A stretch of DNA of 32,615 bases from Bdellovibrionales bacterium (GTDB lineage Bacteria; Bdellovibrionota; Bdellovibrionia; Bdellovibrionales; UBA1609): assembly GCA_019695175.1 (NCBI GenBank), contig JAIBAM010000028.1:1-32615 (forward strand). The letters are read 5' to 3'. The notes under the pieces are model-generated. The model was not told the DNA's origin. It saw only the letters and a list, made by a program, of their open reading frames with translations, and did no database searches. A program made the position numbers and the translations under genes. This document shows, one piece after another, positions 8,259-17,664 of this stretch (position 1 is its first letter; the number at the start of each line of letters is the position of its first letter).

Positions 8259-9608
8259 TTAGTGAGCTTTATTGGACCATCCCAAGGACCAATCTTCATC
8301 TGCATAAGGGCTAAAAGCTCCTATAAAGTCCACGGGAGTGAACTGCCAAGAACCACTGACAACAGGGACTTTTCCTGCGCCAACGACTGGACTGGTTTCT
8401 TCTGGTAAATAAAAATCAATTAGTTTTGGGTCCACGATTTGGTTAGCGTTTTCATTATTAATTCCTTTAAACCAAGAACTCACAGGATAGAGATCAGTGG
8501 CTTGTTCATCAAAATTATTTCCGGCATCACATTTGACTAATGTGTTTACAATTTTAGTTCCAGTTTGAACCACTCCATTTTCTGCTTTAGTACCGGCAAA
8601 TCTAAAGGTTTCTTCGTCATCCAAATTGATACAGGCCACTTTAAATGTTCCAGTCACAATGGTGTTGTAAATTTGAGCGCCAGTTCCACGACGCAATAAA
8701 ATTCCACTAAATAATCGAGGATTTTTTTCGTTATGCCCAACAATAGTTACGTTAGAAAGAGTTGGGTTGGAACGTGGCTCAGCTGTCATGGGTGATTTTA
8801 AATTATCAGCTTCAATTCCGTTGGATTCTTCAGATCCATTATTAACATCAATCCATACAAATTGAGCGTAACCTCTCCAACCCATATCCCAATCTAGACC
8901 ATCGTCGTCACTATCACTAATAATGATATGACGAAGATTGACCGTTCCCCCAAAAACCTCAATGCCATCATCTGCACTTCTCAGTATTTGGACATAGTCA
9001 ATCTCGGTAGCAGAACCAACTCCGTAGAGCGTGAGACCATTGAGTTCATTGTCTTTAGAAAGTTCATAACCAGCGTACTCAATTCGGGTGTATTTAATCT
9101 TACCAGAATTGTCAGCGTCATTATTTCCCCCGAACAAGGGAACATTTTCTTTAATTCCCTCATCGCTTCCTTCACAAACGGAGGTTCCCGGTTTACAGTT
9201 GTTGATTCTAGCATTGCCGTTGACAACCACACCACCCCACAAGCCGGGTCTTAAATTTTCCCTTTGTAGTGCGGTGAACACGACCGGTGCGACGGACGTT
9301 CCATTGGCGTAAATTTTTGAACCACGAAGGATCACTAAAAAGGATCCCGGAGCACCATATATTGTTGTTCCCGGCTCAATGTTCAAAATCGATGAATTAT
9401 TATTGTCGCCACCGAATCGAGTGTCGCCTTCTAGAACATAAGAAAAATCTGATTTTAAATTGAGAATTTCATTGAGATGGTTACCACTGAGAGTGCATGA
9501 GGGCTTTCCACCTATGTTTTCATTTCGTGCAGTTGTATTGTTAGGACAAGCAAGAGCCTTCCAAGATAACAAAATTATTGTCGACACAAAGAAATTTTTC
9601 AATTTCAT
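8259..9608 (-). CDS. Secreted right-handed beta-helix protein, first gene of the TonB block
   Basis: 449 residues. Signal peptide with ALA-C cleavage site (Cys 21; it may be a lipoprotein, but the lipobox is poor). The mature part has repeated G/N-rich beta-strand turns: GTTIYGAPGSFLVILRGSKI, PGLWGGVVVNGNARI (121-135), FGGNNDADNSGKIKYTRIEY (159-178), GIEVFGGTVNLRHIIISDSD, and an Asp-rich DSDDDGLDWD (232-241) that may bind calcium. This type of beta-helix protein occurs near TonB-dependent receptors in other bacteria, to my recollection, but I know no assigned function. SD AAGGGGA lies before the ATG. As the first gene it likely carries the operon promoter in 9609-9756. I infer a surface or periplasmic partner of the receptor, perhaps a substrate-binding protein. 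Confidence 0.8.
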   Translation of the reverse strand: MKLKNFFVSTIILLSWKALACPNNTTARNENIGGKPSCTLSGNHLNEILNLKSDFSYVLEGDTRFGGDNNNSSILNIEPGTTIYGAPGSFLVILRGSKIYANGTSVAPVVFTALQRENLRPGLWGGVVVNGNARINNCKPGTSVCEGSDEGIKENVPLFGGNNDADNSGKIKYTRIEYAGYELSKDNELNGLTLYGVGSATEIDYVQILRSADDGIEVFGGTVNLRHIIISDSDDDGLDWDMGWRGYAQFVWIDVNNGSEESNGIEADNLKSPMTAEPRSNPTLSNVTIVGHNEKNPRLFSGILLRRGTGAQIYNTIVTGTFKVACINLDDEETFRFAGTKAENGVVQTGTKIVNTLVKCDAGNNFDEQATDLYPVSSWFKGINNENANQIVDPKLIDFYLPEETSPVVGAGKVPVVSGSWQFTPVDFIGAFSPYADEDWSLGWSNKAH

Positions 9609-9756
9609 TATATTCCCCTTATTGTTTTGGTTGTTTCTTGTGTGATTAATAATTGATAATTAAATATTTGCGAAATCAGAAAAGAGTTAGGTCATTTGTA
9701 AAAAACTAACCATTTCCTAAAAAATAGGGCTTTGTTCTGCTTTGAGGGGGGAGTAA

Positions 9757-10239
9757 ATGAGGATTCTTATCTGCTTGGTGCGACTGCATTTGGGTTTAGG
9801 ATTATTTTTCTATTTCCCGACACATGGGGACACTTGTGTTCATCAAGAAACAGCATTTCACTGTGTGAAATACATTAAAAATTATGATGGCGACACCATA
9901 ACGGTGGACATTCCAAATGTCCATCCGTTGTTGGGTAAACATATCAGTGTTAGAATTCGACACATTGATAGTCCAGAAGTGAAAGGGGATCTACCTTGCG
10001 AAAAGGATAAAGCAAGAAGAGCTAAAAATTTAGTGGAAAATCTGTTAAAAAGAGCCAAAAAAATTGATCTGGTCAATGTGGCTAAGGACAAGTATTTTCG
10101 TATCCTAGCTGACGTTATGGTAGACAATGTTTCTCTTAAAGATGTTTTAATTAAAAATCATTTGGCCTATCACTATGAGGGTGGAACGAAACAAAAAAAT
10201 AATTGGTGCGAAAGACTTCCCGCGAATCTTTCCTTATAA
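9757..10239 (+). CDS. Exported staphylococcal-type nuclease (SNase fold)
   Basis: 160 residues: a signal peptide (about 1-25, ending THGDT) and an SNase domain. Visible motifs: NYDGDTITVD with D44 and D46 (calcium ligands), VRIRHIDSPE with R66, D71 and E74 (matching R35, D40 and E43 of the staphylococcal enzyme), and DKYFRILADV with R115 (matching R87). All catalytic residues are therefore present. The enzyme would cut DNA and RNA outside or in the periplasm. Cysteines 27, 36, 81 and 151 could form disulfides. SD is GAGGGGGGAG before the ATG. Divergent from the TonB block. The stop overlaps the convergent M16C gene by 6 nt. Confidence 0.9.
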   Translation: MRILICLVRLHLGLGLFFYFPTHGDTCVHQETAFHCVKYIKNYDGDTITVDIPNVHPLLGKHISVRIRHIDSPEVKGDLPCEKDKARRAKNLVENLLKRAKKIDLVNVAKDKYFRILADVMVDNVSLKDVLIKNHLAYHYEGGTKQKNNWCERLPANLSL

Positions 10240-13221
10240 AGGAATAATTCCTTTCTGATCAAACAAGGCTTTCATCTGGTTCTCATTTCCCATTCCACTA
10301 AATGAAGATTCTTTTTGTAAAATGGTATTTAAATTTTCACCCCACTTCTTTAAATTTTTGCTGTTGGTGGTAAGGACTTGATCTCTTATCCTTTGCAATT
10401 CTTCTTGATTTATATTTTCAAAATACCAAGATAGACCTCGTTTCAAAGTTTCAGCCGCCGTTATAGGCATATCTATTGTACCAATAGTTTTAATAATGGC
10501 TCGATCCATCTGGTGCTGATCTATTGTGTTTTGTACCAAGAAGTTACCAGCATTTCTCAGGTCCATTTCAGATTCTTTGGCTCTGGGATCTCGGGAAGTG
10601 AAAAGGTTGATTTCACCGCCATGATTGACGATCATGCCGACAGTATAAGCGCCACCCTGTTCGCGGAGTCGAGGATATAAATATTGAAATCTGAGAATAT
10701 TTGTAGCTACCATTAATTGTCCAAAGGAGTCGAGCCTATTGGGTTGGAAAGAAAAGAGTGATAAATACTGCACTTGACTCGGAAAACTAATTCCTTGTTT
10801 AAGGGTTGCGGATAAAGTACTGGTCTCACCTGTAGCCAAAGGATCTTTTACATTGGTACTTTCTGGCAATTGTTTGAAAAATTTTACCAATTTATCTCGC
10901 GCTTCAGCGCAAAGGGTTTCAGAACAAGCCAGCCCCACAACAAGATTTTTTTTATTAAAAATGAGTTGGGATAGTGAAGCCAGTTTTTCATTGATTGGAT
11001 CGAATTTTTTAAGCTTTTGTTGTTCTTTTAAAAAAGAAAATTGGGAAATCCCTGCAACTAAGTTTTCATATCTTGCTGACTTTAGAAAGGCTGATTTAGA
11101 ACTAATTCTTGCGTAATTTAGCGCGTTATTTGAAAGGCTTGATTCCAGATTGGAAAAATAAGATTGGAAAATTTGCTCCATCCGTTTTTTTGAGGTGAAC
11201 TTACTGGAAAGTAATATTTCCTGGAGTAATTTTAAGGTGTCTTCTAACCTTGAGGCCTCCACTTTAAAATTAACGGCAAAGCGACTTTCAAACTGATTGG
11301 ACGGTGTTCTCTTATTATAAAATTGAACGGAGTAATTAGTGCCTCCCACTAGACTATAGAGGTCGAGTTCCAAATCCTTATAGGAATGATTGCGGGTGTC
11401 AACTTTTTCCAAAGCTTCTGTTAGAAGAGGAAGATAAGGATAAAGTGATTCTGGAACTGGTTTTAAATCAAAGTAGAGCGTGGCATAGATGATTCCTTGG
11501 GTGTCGATAGGTGTTTCAATAAGAGTGACATCTTCTAAATTAAAATTATTTTGTTTTAAAATTTTGTTTTTGCGATTTAGATCCTTAACAGAAATTAAAG
11601 GAATTTTCTCAAGATCTTTCTTTGGGGTAGAAGACTTATTCCATTGATTGAAGGCCTGGATTTCTTCTTTTATTTTTTCCAAGTTCAACGTTGATTTTTT
11701 TTGCGCTAATTCTTTTTTGAGTATGAGCTCATTTTTTTCTAGCAATCCGGGTTCCGCATTAAGTGTAACTAAGGTTTGTCTGGGTGATTTTAGTAATTTT
11801 TCGGCCCAACTTTTACTGAGTGTCGGGTCACCTAATTTAACTTTAATAGCTTCAAATGCTTTCTCATATTGTACAAACTCCAATGGGTCGTGTCCATAAA
11901 CCCAGGATTTTAAAACTTTTTTTTGTATGGTAAGGCCACGGTCAATGGTTTTGTATTCACGAATGTTAAACTCTAGAGCATTGAACGCGGCTTGGATCAG
12001 TTGTTTTTTAAGGCCATTTTTTTTCACCTGCGCTAACATTTTATCCACATGGGAGTTGAATTTTTGGCCATTTTCAGGGTCAGATCCACTGCAAATAAAA
12101 GTGGTTTCATAATAAGCAGTCAGATCCAGACCACTCTGTAGATCTGAGCATAATTTATGGTTGATGAGAGTTTGGCGTAAGGGGGATGCTTGAAATTCCG
12201 TAAGTGCAATCAAAAAGATATTTTCAATTAAATACTCTTCATAGGAGGGTCTAAGCGTAGTTGAAAGGCTTCGTGCATGAAAACTTTTACCGGTTTTTTT
12301 CTCTTTGGAACTTATTTCGTAGGTGAAGGTTGTCTGTATTAACTCTGGTTTAGCTCCAACTCTGAAGTCAGGAATCGGAACTTCTATTTTTTCTTTCCTT
12401 GATGAAAATAGACTTAAATAATCTTGATTAACAATTTGTAAATGCTCAGAAATATTACCGTTGCCATAAAACATGATGATGCTGTTTGAGGGATGATAGA
12501 ATTTTTTATGGACAGATATTAGTTCATTAAATGTAAGTTGAGGTAGGACTAAAGGATCGCCTCCAGAGTCAAATGCATATGGGGAAGAAGGAACGATAGT
12601 TTCAGCAATTTTTTTTGATAAAATTCGGTAGGGATTGGAAGAGAGGCCTTTCATTTCACTGTAAACGATGCCGTTGTAAGTGAGTTGCTCTTTTGCATCT
12701 AATTCATAACGCCAACCTTCTCTGCGAAAAATATTTTCATTTTGCATCACTTGAGGGAAGAAAACAGCATCAAGGTAAATGTTCACAAGATTATTGAAAT
12801 CTTTGTTGTTGGTACTTGCTACAGGATAGAAGGTATGGTCAGGGAAAGTTAGCGCATTTAAAAATGTGTTAACTGAGGAACCTGCCACTTCAAAAAGAAG
12901 TGACTTGGCGGGATACTTTCTGGAACCGGCAAGGACGGCGTGTTCAAAAACGTGGAACACCCCAGTGGAGTTGTTGGGTAGAGTTTTAAAAGCTATTCCA
13001 AAAGTTTTATTTTCATCTCCGTTGGAAAAGTAAATGAGGGGAGTACCGGTTTTTTTGTGCTCAAAAAAAAACACGTTCCCTAGGATTTCTTGAACAGCGG
13101 TGATTTTTTTAAGCTCAAATCCGGAATAGATTTCTCCAATTTTCCAGTCGGCACTGTGAGCAAAATTAAAATTTGTGAAACCTAAAAACAAAGAAATCAG
13201 TAACAGGTGAAATTTTCCCAT
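10234..13221 (-). CDS. Exported M16C (presequence-protease-type) metallopeptidase
   Basis: 995 residues, full length for PreP/Cym1-type peptidases. A signal peptide (1-23, ending FAHSA) indicates export, unlike mitochondrial relatives. The inverted zinc motif HVFEH is at 90-94 (ligands H90, H94; base E93), with the distal ligand E189 in NGIVYSEMKG. The second half carries the M16 LREQGGAYTVGM region used for substrate contact. These enzymes form a closed chamber and digest unfolded peptides up to several tens of residues. It is the last gene of a three-gene operon (5 nt after the small exported protein). Likely role: degradation of peptides in the periplasm, possibly feeding the peptide importer at 22911-28301 (inference). 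Confidence 0.92.
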   Translation of the reverse strand: MGKFHLLLISLFLGFTNFNFAHSADWKIGEIYSGFELKKITAVQEILGNVFFFEHKKTGTPLIYFSNGDENKTFGIAFKTLPNNSTGVFHVFEHAVLAGSRKYPAKSLLFEVAGSSVNTFLNALTFPDHTFYPVASTNNKDFNNLVNIYLDAVFFPQVMQNENIFRREGWRYELDAKEQLTYNGIVYSEMKGLSSNPYRILSKKIAETIVPSSPYAFDSGGDPLVLPQLTFNELISVHKKFYHPSNSIIMFYGNGNISEHLQIVNQDYLSLFSSRKEKIEVPIPDFRVGAKPELIQTTFTYEISSKEKKTGKSFHARSLSTTLRPSYEEYLIENIFLIALTEFQASPLRQTLINHKLCSDLQSGLDLTAYYETTFICSGSDPENGQKFNSHVDKMLAQVKKNGLKKQLIQAAFNALEFNIREYKTIDRGLTIQKKVLKSWVYGHDPLEFVQYEKAFEAIKVKLGDPTLSKSWAEKLLKSPRQTLVTLNAEPGLLEKNELILKKELAQKKSTLNLEKIKEEIQAFNQWNKSSTPKKDLEKIPLISVKDLNRKNKILKQNNFNLEDVTLIETPIDTQGIIYATLYFDLKPVPESLYPYLPLLTEALEKVDTRNHSYKDLELDLYSLVGGTNYSVQFYNKRTPSNQFESRFAVNFKVEASRLEDTLKLLQEILLSSKFTSKKRMEQIFQSYFSNLESSLSNNALNYARISSKSAFLKSARYENLVAGISQFSFLKEQQKLKKFDPINEKLASLSQLIFNKKNLVVGLACSETLCAEARDKLVKFFKQLPESTNVKDPLATGETSTLSATLKQGISFPSQVQYLSLFSFQPNRLDSFGQLMVATNILRFQYLYPRLREQGGAYTVGMIVNHGGEINLFTSRDPRAKESEMDLRNAGNFLVQNTIDQHQMDRAIIKTIGTIDMPITAAETLKRGLSWYFENINQEELQRIRDQVLTTNSKNLKKWGENLNTILQKESSFSGMGNENQMKALFDQKGIIPL

Positions 13222-13226
13222 AATTT

Positions 13227-13754
13227 TTAGTGCCTCTTATTTGATGCCTTTCCGAGGGATTCCCCTTCTCTGAACTCAGTTAAGGTTTCCTTTAAAAACA
13301 AGCCATTAGATATTATTGCCTTTCCAATTCTGGCAGTAAGAGTATTGCTTTTGCAATTGGAAGGACTGGATAGCCTTCCATAAGTTGTAATATCTAGACT
13401 ATAATTAGTAACAGTATTTCCGGAATACCCAATCATAGGGACTGAAACGTAAGAACTGTTAGAGTTAAACTGAGTTGTTCCCTGGGCGATGATTTGCTCG
13501 TCTTGATTAAATTCAATAACATTAATAGATAAACTATCTAGAAAATAGTCAGAAATGGAAATTTTAAATCCACCAACACTGGTGTAAGAGTCTTCCGTTT
13601 TAAAATATAATACCTTCTTAAAAATAGGGGACTCAACCAGGGGAATTTGGCACGTCCCCCAAGGCCAGGGAAAGACATCGGCTTGCAGGTTTTTACTGTG
13701 CAATGAAAAAAGAAAAACTGTGGAAAGAAGTATTTGGTTCACTAATGAAATCAT
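13227..13754 (-). CDS. Small exported protein of unknown function
   Basis: 175 residues, not recognised. Signal peptide (about 1-25, ending LQADV), then a mostly beta-strand, Ser/Thr/Asn-rich domain with two cysteines (C35 and C134) that could form a disulfide, and a short basic tail. It lies 6 nt after the regulator and 5 nt before the M16C peptidase, so the three proteins are made together. ATG start with GAGGG immediately upstream. Could be an inhibitor, cofactor or substrate of the peptidase, but nothing in the sequence decides this. Confidence 0.7.
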   Translation of the reverse strand: MISLVNQILLSTVFLFSLHSKNLQADVFPWPWGTCQIPLVESPIFKKVLYFKTEDSYTSVGGFKISISDYFLDSLSINVIEFNQDEQIIAQGTTQFNSNSSYVSVPMIGYSGNTVTNYSLDITTYGRLSSPSNCKSNTLTARIGKAIISNGLFLKETLTEFREGESLGKASNKRH

Positions 13755-13760
13755 TAACCC

Positions 13761-14888
13761 TCACTGTTCTAGTAGTAGCCTGATATTTTTACTGAAATAA
13801 TATCCTTCTTTTGCACGAAAAATGTACTTTGGTTTATTAAAATCAGGCTCAATTAATTTTCGCAATCTTTTTATTGTGACATAAATTTTGTTATCATGAA
13901 CTGTTGGATCGTAATGCTGTTGCCAGACCATTTCAACAAGTGCCTCTTTGCTATAAATTTCTCCTGGGTTATTAATAAATAATCGCAGGAGGTCAATCAG
14001 AATAAACTGATTGTTAAATTGAACGACTCCTTTTTTACTTTCAAAAAGAGATTTTGTTGTGGAATTAAAAATCATATCATAGTGGTGATTTGGGTTTTGT
14101 ATAGGACGTAGCAGGCGTTCATCCAGTCTTCTTGAGAAGTAGCGTAGATTTTCAGGATCAATTGTTTTTTTTACGAGGTTTAAATAGGTTCGTCCTAAGG
14201 TATCTTCCCCAGCATCAAGATGTGTGATTCCAATGGCATAAATAATATTCATATACATATAGAGATTTTTTTGTTCTTTTAGGGAAGAGTAGGCTTGCCA
14301 AAACTTTTCTAAAGCCGCAATAAATTTTTTATTTTTCCTTAATATATGTCCACTCATTATTTGAGCAGATATTTGTAACTCTGGAATTTGAATGTACTGC
14401 AGCGAGGTTTCCAGATTTTGAATTTCCTTCGCTGAATCTTCCAGTCGATTGAGGGCAAAATAAATCACTGCCAACCCATGAATGGCATAACAGATTTCTT
14501 TTTGCTTCTTAGAGGCAAGCGCGAGCGACAAGGATTGTTCTAAATACTGGAGAGCCAAAGCATTTTCGTTTTTATAGGACGCACAAAGGGCTAGAGTATA
14601 ATAAATTTTTGAATTTAATTGTAAGGACCCAGCGGAGACGAGCCACTGTAGCTTTTCTTTTATTCCTTGAATTCCCGATTCATTTTCCATTTCAGCGAAG
14701 ACACGGAGAAGCAAATTTTGACAGTTTAAGTATTTAGAGAAGTTTTTTTCATGTTCAAATCCTTGCGAAGCTTCTAAAAGGATGGGCGTTGCTTTTTTAA
14801 AATCACCTCGATCACAGAGAAGTTTTGCAAAATCCAGTAAATTTTGATTTTTGCATTTGTTTATTTTATCTAATTTTTTTATAGACAA
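13761..14888 (-). CDS. TPR protein with C-terminal OmpR-type winged-helix DNA-binding domain
   Basis: 375 residues. The N-terminal part (about 15-265) is helical with TPR-like pairs (DFAKLLCDRGDFKKATPILL, YYTLALCASYKNENALALQY, ALEKFWQAYSSLKEQKNLYM). Residues 274-366 match the OmpR/PhoB effector domain: strand, FILIDLLRLFINNPGEIYSK, ALVEMVWQQ, a recognition helix HDNKIYVTIKRLRKLIE (331-347), and a wing YIFRAKEGYYF. There is no receiver domain. TPR first and DNA-binding last is the reverse of SARP/AfsR order. Start is TTG with GAGGTGGGG upstream. First gene of the operon; probably senses a protein or peptide signal and may autoregulate through the palindrome at 14971-14991 (inference). Confidence 0.82.
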   Translation of the reverse strand: MSIKKLDKINKCKNQNLLDFAKLLCDRGDFKKATPILLEASQGFEHEKNFSKYLNCQNLLLRVFAEMENESGIQGIKEKLQWLVSAGSLQLNSKIYYTLALCASYKNENALALQYLEQSLSLALASKKQKEICYAIHGLAVIYFALNRLEDSAKEIQNLETSLQYIQIPELQISAQIMSGHILRKNKKFIAALEKFWQAYSSLKEQKNLYMYMNIIYAIGITHLDAGEDTLGRTYLNLVKKTIDPENLRYFSRRLDERLLRPIQNPNHHYDMIFNSTTKSLFESKKGVVQFNNQFILIDLLRLFINNPGEIYSKEALVEMVWQQHYDPTVHDNKIYVTIKRLRKLIEPDFNKPKYIFRAKEGYYFSKNIRLLLEQ

Positions 14889-14970
14889 AACCCCACCTCA
14901 AACGAATGACTGAAACGGTTCAAAAAGAATGAATCTAAAAAACCATTTTTAATGTAAAGTACATAACTTC

Positions 14971-14991
14971 ACTTCAAATTAAACTTGAAGT
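14971..14991. promoter_or_regulatory. Perfect inverted repeat upstream of the TPR/winged-helix regulator
   Basis: ACTTCAA, 7 nt, TTGAAGT: a perfect 7-bp dyad, 83-103 bp upstream of the regulator's start, in otherwise AT-rich spacer. Position suits an operator; no T-run follows on either strand, so it is not a terminator. Confidence 0.45.
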
Positions 14992-15045
14992 AACTGTCCT
15001 TCATGAGGTTTGGATCTGTCAACTGACTTATAACAATGATTTATG

Positions 15046-15076
15046 AACCCCACTTCATCCCAACGGAAGTGGGGTT
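15046..15076 (-). terminator. Hairpin after lon, likely terminator
   Basis: AACCCCACTTC (15046-15056) and GAAGTGGGGTT (15066-15076) form a perfect 11-bp stem with a 9-nt loop, starting 5 nt after the lon stop on the minus strand. The following bases are AT-rich but lack a true T-run, so it may act as terminator, 3' stabiliser or both. Confidence 0.65.
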
Positions 15077-15081
15077 GAAGC

Positions 15082-17586
15082 TTAGTGTTGGGTGGGTTGT
15101 TGAGAGGACCCTGTATATTGGGCTCTTAATCCAGAACCTCTTTCCCCTCGGGCTTTAAATAACTCTTTGGCCTGCTTAATATCCAAGGCGTTGACTAAAA
15201 CTTGATCCACATGATCTACAAGTAAGACTTTCAAATCTTTTATAACTTCCTTAGGTATATCTTTTAAGTCTTTCTCATTTTCCTTTGGGCAAATAATCAT
15301 TTTAATGCCACCGCGATGTGCAGCAAGAACTTTTTCCTTTAATCCTCCGATGGCGAGGACTCTTCCTCTTAAAGTGACCTCACCCGTCATACTTATATTT
15401 TTTTTGACCGGTATTTTAGTCATGGCAGAAACAATACTTGTGGTGATAGCAATTCCTGCAGATGGGCCGTCTTTTGGAATAGCGCCTTCTGGTACGTGGA
15501 TATGAACATCCATATTGGCAAAAAAGTCTTTATCCAAATGAAATAAAGGTCCTCTGGAACGGACGTAGCTCATGGCCGCAGAACAGGACTCTTTCATGAC
15601 GTCTCCCAATTGTCCTGTAACAGTAAATTTTCCTTTGCCGGGGACTACGGAGGCTTCAACCACGAGTAAATCTCCACCAACTTCTGTCCAAGCCATACCA
15701 TTGGTAAGACCGATTTCATTGGCTCCCTCAATCTTTCCGAATTTGTATTTATTGGGTCCTAAGTACTCAATGACTTTTTTGGGTGTTAAAGTGTGAGCTT
15801 GGGCTTTTGATTTTGTTTTAATAGCCGAAAGGTCCTTACTTCCCTTTGAGCTTTTGACCTTGGCTTTTTCTTCAGCTTTAAGTTCTTCTTTAACGATATC
15901 CTTAGCCAGTTTTCTACAGACTGTGGCAATTTGCCTTTCTAAATTACGCACGCCAGCTTCTCTCGTATAGGAACGAATCACTTCTTTGATGGAGAGTTCG
16001 TTAAAGTTGACTTTATAGTCTTTAAGTCCGTGAAGTTCGATTTGTTTTGGGACCAAATATTTTTTTGCAATATTGAACTTCTCAGTCTCTGTATAACCTT
16101 CAAGATTAATAACTTCCATACGGTCCAGCAAGGGTCTGGGAATGGGATGCAGTGAATTGGCTGTAGTTATAAACATGATGGGTGATAAATCATAATCTAC
16201 TTCAAGGTAATGATCCTGAAAGGAGTTATTTTGTTCCGGATCTAGAACCTCAAGAAGGGCTGCGGAAGGGTCGCCGCGGAAATCCATACTCATTTTATCC
16301 ACTTCATCAAGTAACAAAAGAGGATTTCCTTTGTCGACTTTTCTCATAGCCTGAATGATTTTTCCAGGCATGGCACCTACATAAGTTTTGCGATGCCCTC
16401 TGATTTCAGCTTCATCACGAACTCCTCCCAGGGAAATGCGGGCAAAAGGTCGATTCAGCGATCTCGCTACGGAGCGGGCCAGAGAAGTTTTTCCCACCCC
16501 TGGAGGACCAACCAAACATAAGATAGGCCCACGTAATTTATCAGTTAATGATTGGACCGCTAAATGTTCTAAAATTCTTTCTTTGACCTTTTCAAGACCC
16601 CAATGATCTTCATTGAGAATATTTTCAGCTTCAGCCAAATCGTGCTTTTCTTCAGCAAAGTCTCTCCAGGGCAGGTCCAGCATCCAATCTATGTAGTTGC
16701 GAACGACAGTGGCCTCCGCACTCATTGGAGACATCATTTTAAGTTTTTTAATTTCTTTTTTTAAACGATCTGAGGCTTCTTTAGGCCAATTTTTTTTGCT
16801 CGCTTTTTCCTCAAGTTCTAAAATCTCCTGTTGGTAGTCATCCTTTTCACCCAATTCTTTTTGAATGGCTTGCATTTGTTCATTCAAATAATATTCTTTT
16901 TGCGATTTTTCCATTTGCTTTTTGACGCGGTTGCGGATCTTTTTTTCAACCTCAAGGATTTCAATTTCGCTTGTCATCAAATTTAATAACTCTTCCAACC
17001 TTTGTGTGGGATCCACAATTTCTAAAATTCTTTGTTTGTCTTCGAGTTTTAAATTGAGTTGTGCCACAATAATATCAGCTAGCTCGCCAAATTCTTCGAT
17101 TGTGGACACACGCATAAGAATTTCGGGTGGAATACGTTTGTTCAGTTTGACGTAAGTTTCAAAAGTGGATTTCACTGAACGCATCAAGGCTTTAGCTTCG
17201 GTTTCATTCACGGGGGTCTCAGTAAGTTCATCTACTTCGACTTGAAAAAAAGACTCATGGGCGTGGTAATGAGTGATTTTAACTCTTTTTTTCCCCTCCA
17301 CTAAAACCTTTACCGTTCCGTCGGGTAAGCGAAGCAACTGGATGATCGTGCCCAAAGTTCCCACTGTAAAAATATCTTTCGGTTCTGGATTGTTGGTTTT
17401 TGCATCCTTTTGCGCTGCCAAAATTATATCAACCTGCTTGCTCATCGCTTCTTCAAGGGCATTGATGCTTTTTTCACGGCCAACAAACAAAGGCATCATC
17501 ATGTGTGGAAAAATAATAAGGTCTCTCAAGGGGAGTAAGGGATAAATGGGGGTTTTGTTTGCAGATTCAGAATTGTTTTCGACCAT
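15082..17586 (-). CDS. lon: ATP-dependent Lon protease
   Basis: 834 residues from ATG 17586. The open frame extends 5 codons to a TTG, but GGAGGA lies 7 nt before the ATG and overlaps that TTG, so the ATG is right. Order (numbering from this ATG): LON substrate domain with [20 protein letters not shown] at 16-35, coiled coil, AAA+ module with Walker A GPPGVGKT at 360-367 and Walker [10 protein letters not shown] at 423-431, then the protease domain with catalytic S709 (KDGPSAG) and K752 (GGLKEKV), spaced 43 apart as in E. coli Lon. A Lys/Ser-rich linker (about 568-600) separates ATPase and protease and is longer than in E. coli. Cytoplasmic quality-control protease. Single gene with its own hairpin; divergent from ndk across a dyad-bearing spacer. 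Confidence 0.97.
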   Translation of the reverse strand: MVENNSESANKTPIYPLLPLRDLIIFPHMMMPLFVGREKSINALEEAMSKQVDIILAAQKDAKTNNPEPKDIFTVGTLGTIIQLLRLPDGTVKVLVEGKKRVKITHYHAHESFFQVEVDELTETPVNETEAKALMRSVKSTFETYVKLNKRIPPEILMRVSTIEEFGELADIIVAQLNLKLEDKQRILEIVDPTQRLEELLNLMTSEIEILEVEKKIRNRVKKQMEKSQKEYYLNEQMQAIQKELGEKDDYQQEILELEEKASKKNWPKEASDRLKKEIKKLKMMSPMSAEATVVRNYIDWMLDLPWRDFAEEKHDLAEAENILNEDHWGLEKVKERILEHLAVQSLTDKLRGPILCLVGPPGVGKTSLARSVARSLNRPFARISLGGVRDEAEIRGHRKTYVGAMPGKIIQAMRKVDKGNPLLLLDEVDKMSMDFRGDPSAALLEVLDPEQNNSFQDHYLEVDYDLSPIMFITTANSLHPIPRPLLDRMEVINLEGYTETEKFNIAKKYLVPKQIELHGLKDYKVNFNELSIKEVIRSYTREAGVRNLERQIATVCRKLAKDIVKEELKAEEKAKVKSSKGSKDLSAIKTKSKAQAHTLTPKKVIEYLGPNKYKFGKIEGANEIGLTNGMAWTEVGGDLLVVEASVVPGKGKFTVTGQLGDVMKESCSAAMSYVRSRGPLFHLDKDFFANMDVHIHVPEGAIPKDGPSAGIAITTSIVSAMTKIPVKKNISMTGEVTLRGRVLAIGGLKEKVLAAHRGGIKMIICPKENEKDLKDIPKEVIKDLKVLLVDHVDQVLVNALDIKQAKELFKARGERGSGLRAQYTGSSQQPTQH

Positions 17587-17664
17587 GAGAGAGTCCTCCA
17601 AAATGTAATTTGTGCTAAGTTTGAGTCCTTTTTAATCACTTGCAAGGAAGCTTGGTAAAGGATG

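Noticed and set aside
9645-9665. Fur-box-like AT-rich sequence before the beta-helix/TonB block
   Set aside because: Only partial agreement with GATAAT repeats in a very AT-rich spacer; chance match cannot be excluded.
9686-9710. GTTAG...CTAAC inverted repeat in the nuclease/beta-helix divergent spacer
   Set aside because: Five-base arms with a 15-nt loop are too weak in AT-rich DNA to call an operator.
10234-14888. Relation to the Fus-type TonB import/M16 peptidase systems
   Set aside because: The M16C peptidase is in a separate operon with its own regulator and is PreP-like rather than FusC-like; proximity to the TonB block alone is not enough.
17587-17601. Upstream TTG start of lon
   Set aside because: That TTG overlaps the GGAGGA which serves ATG 17586.
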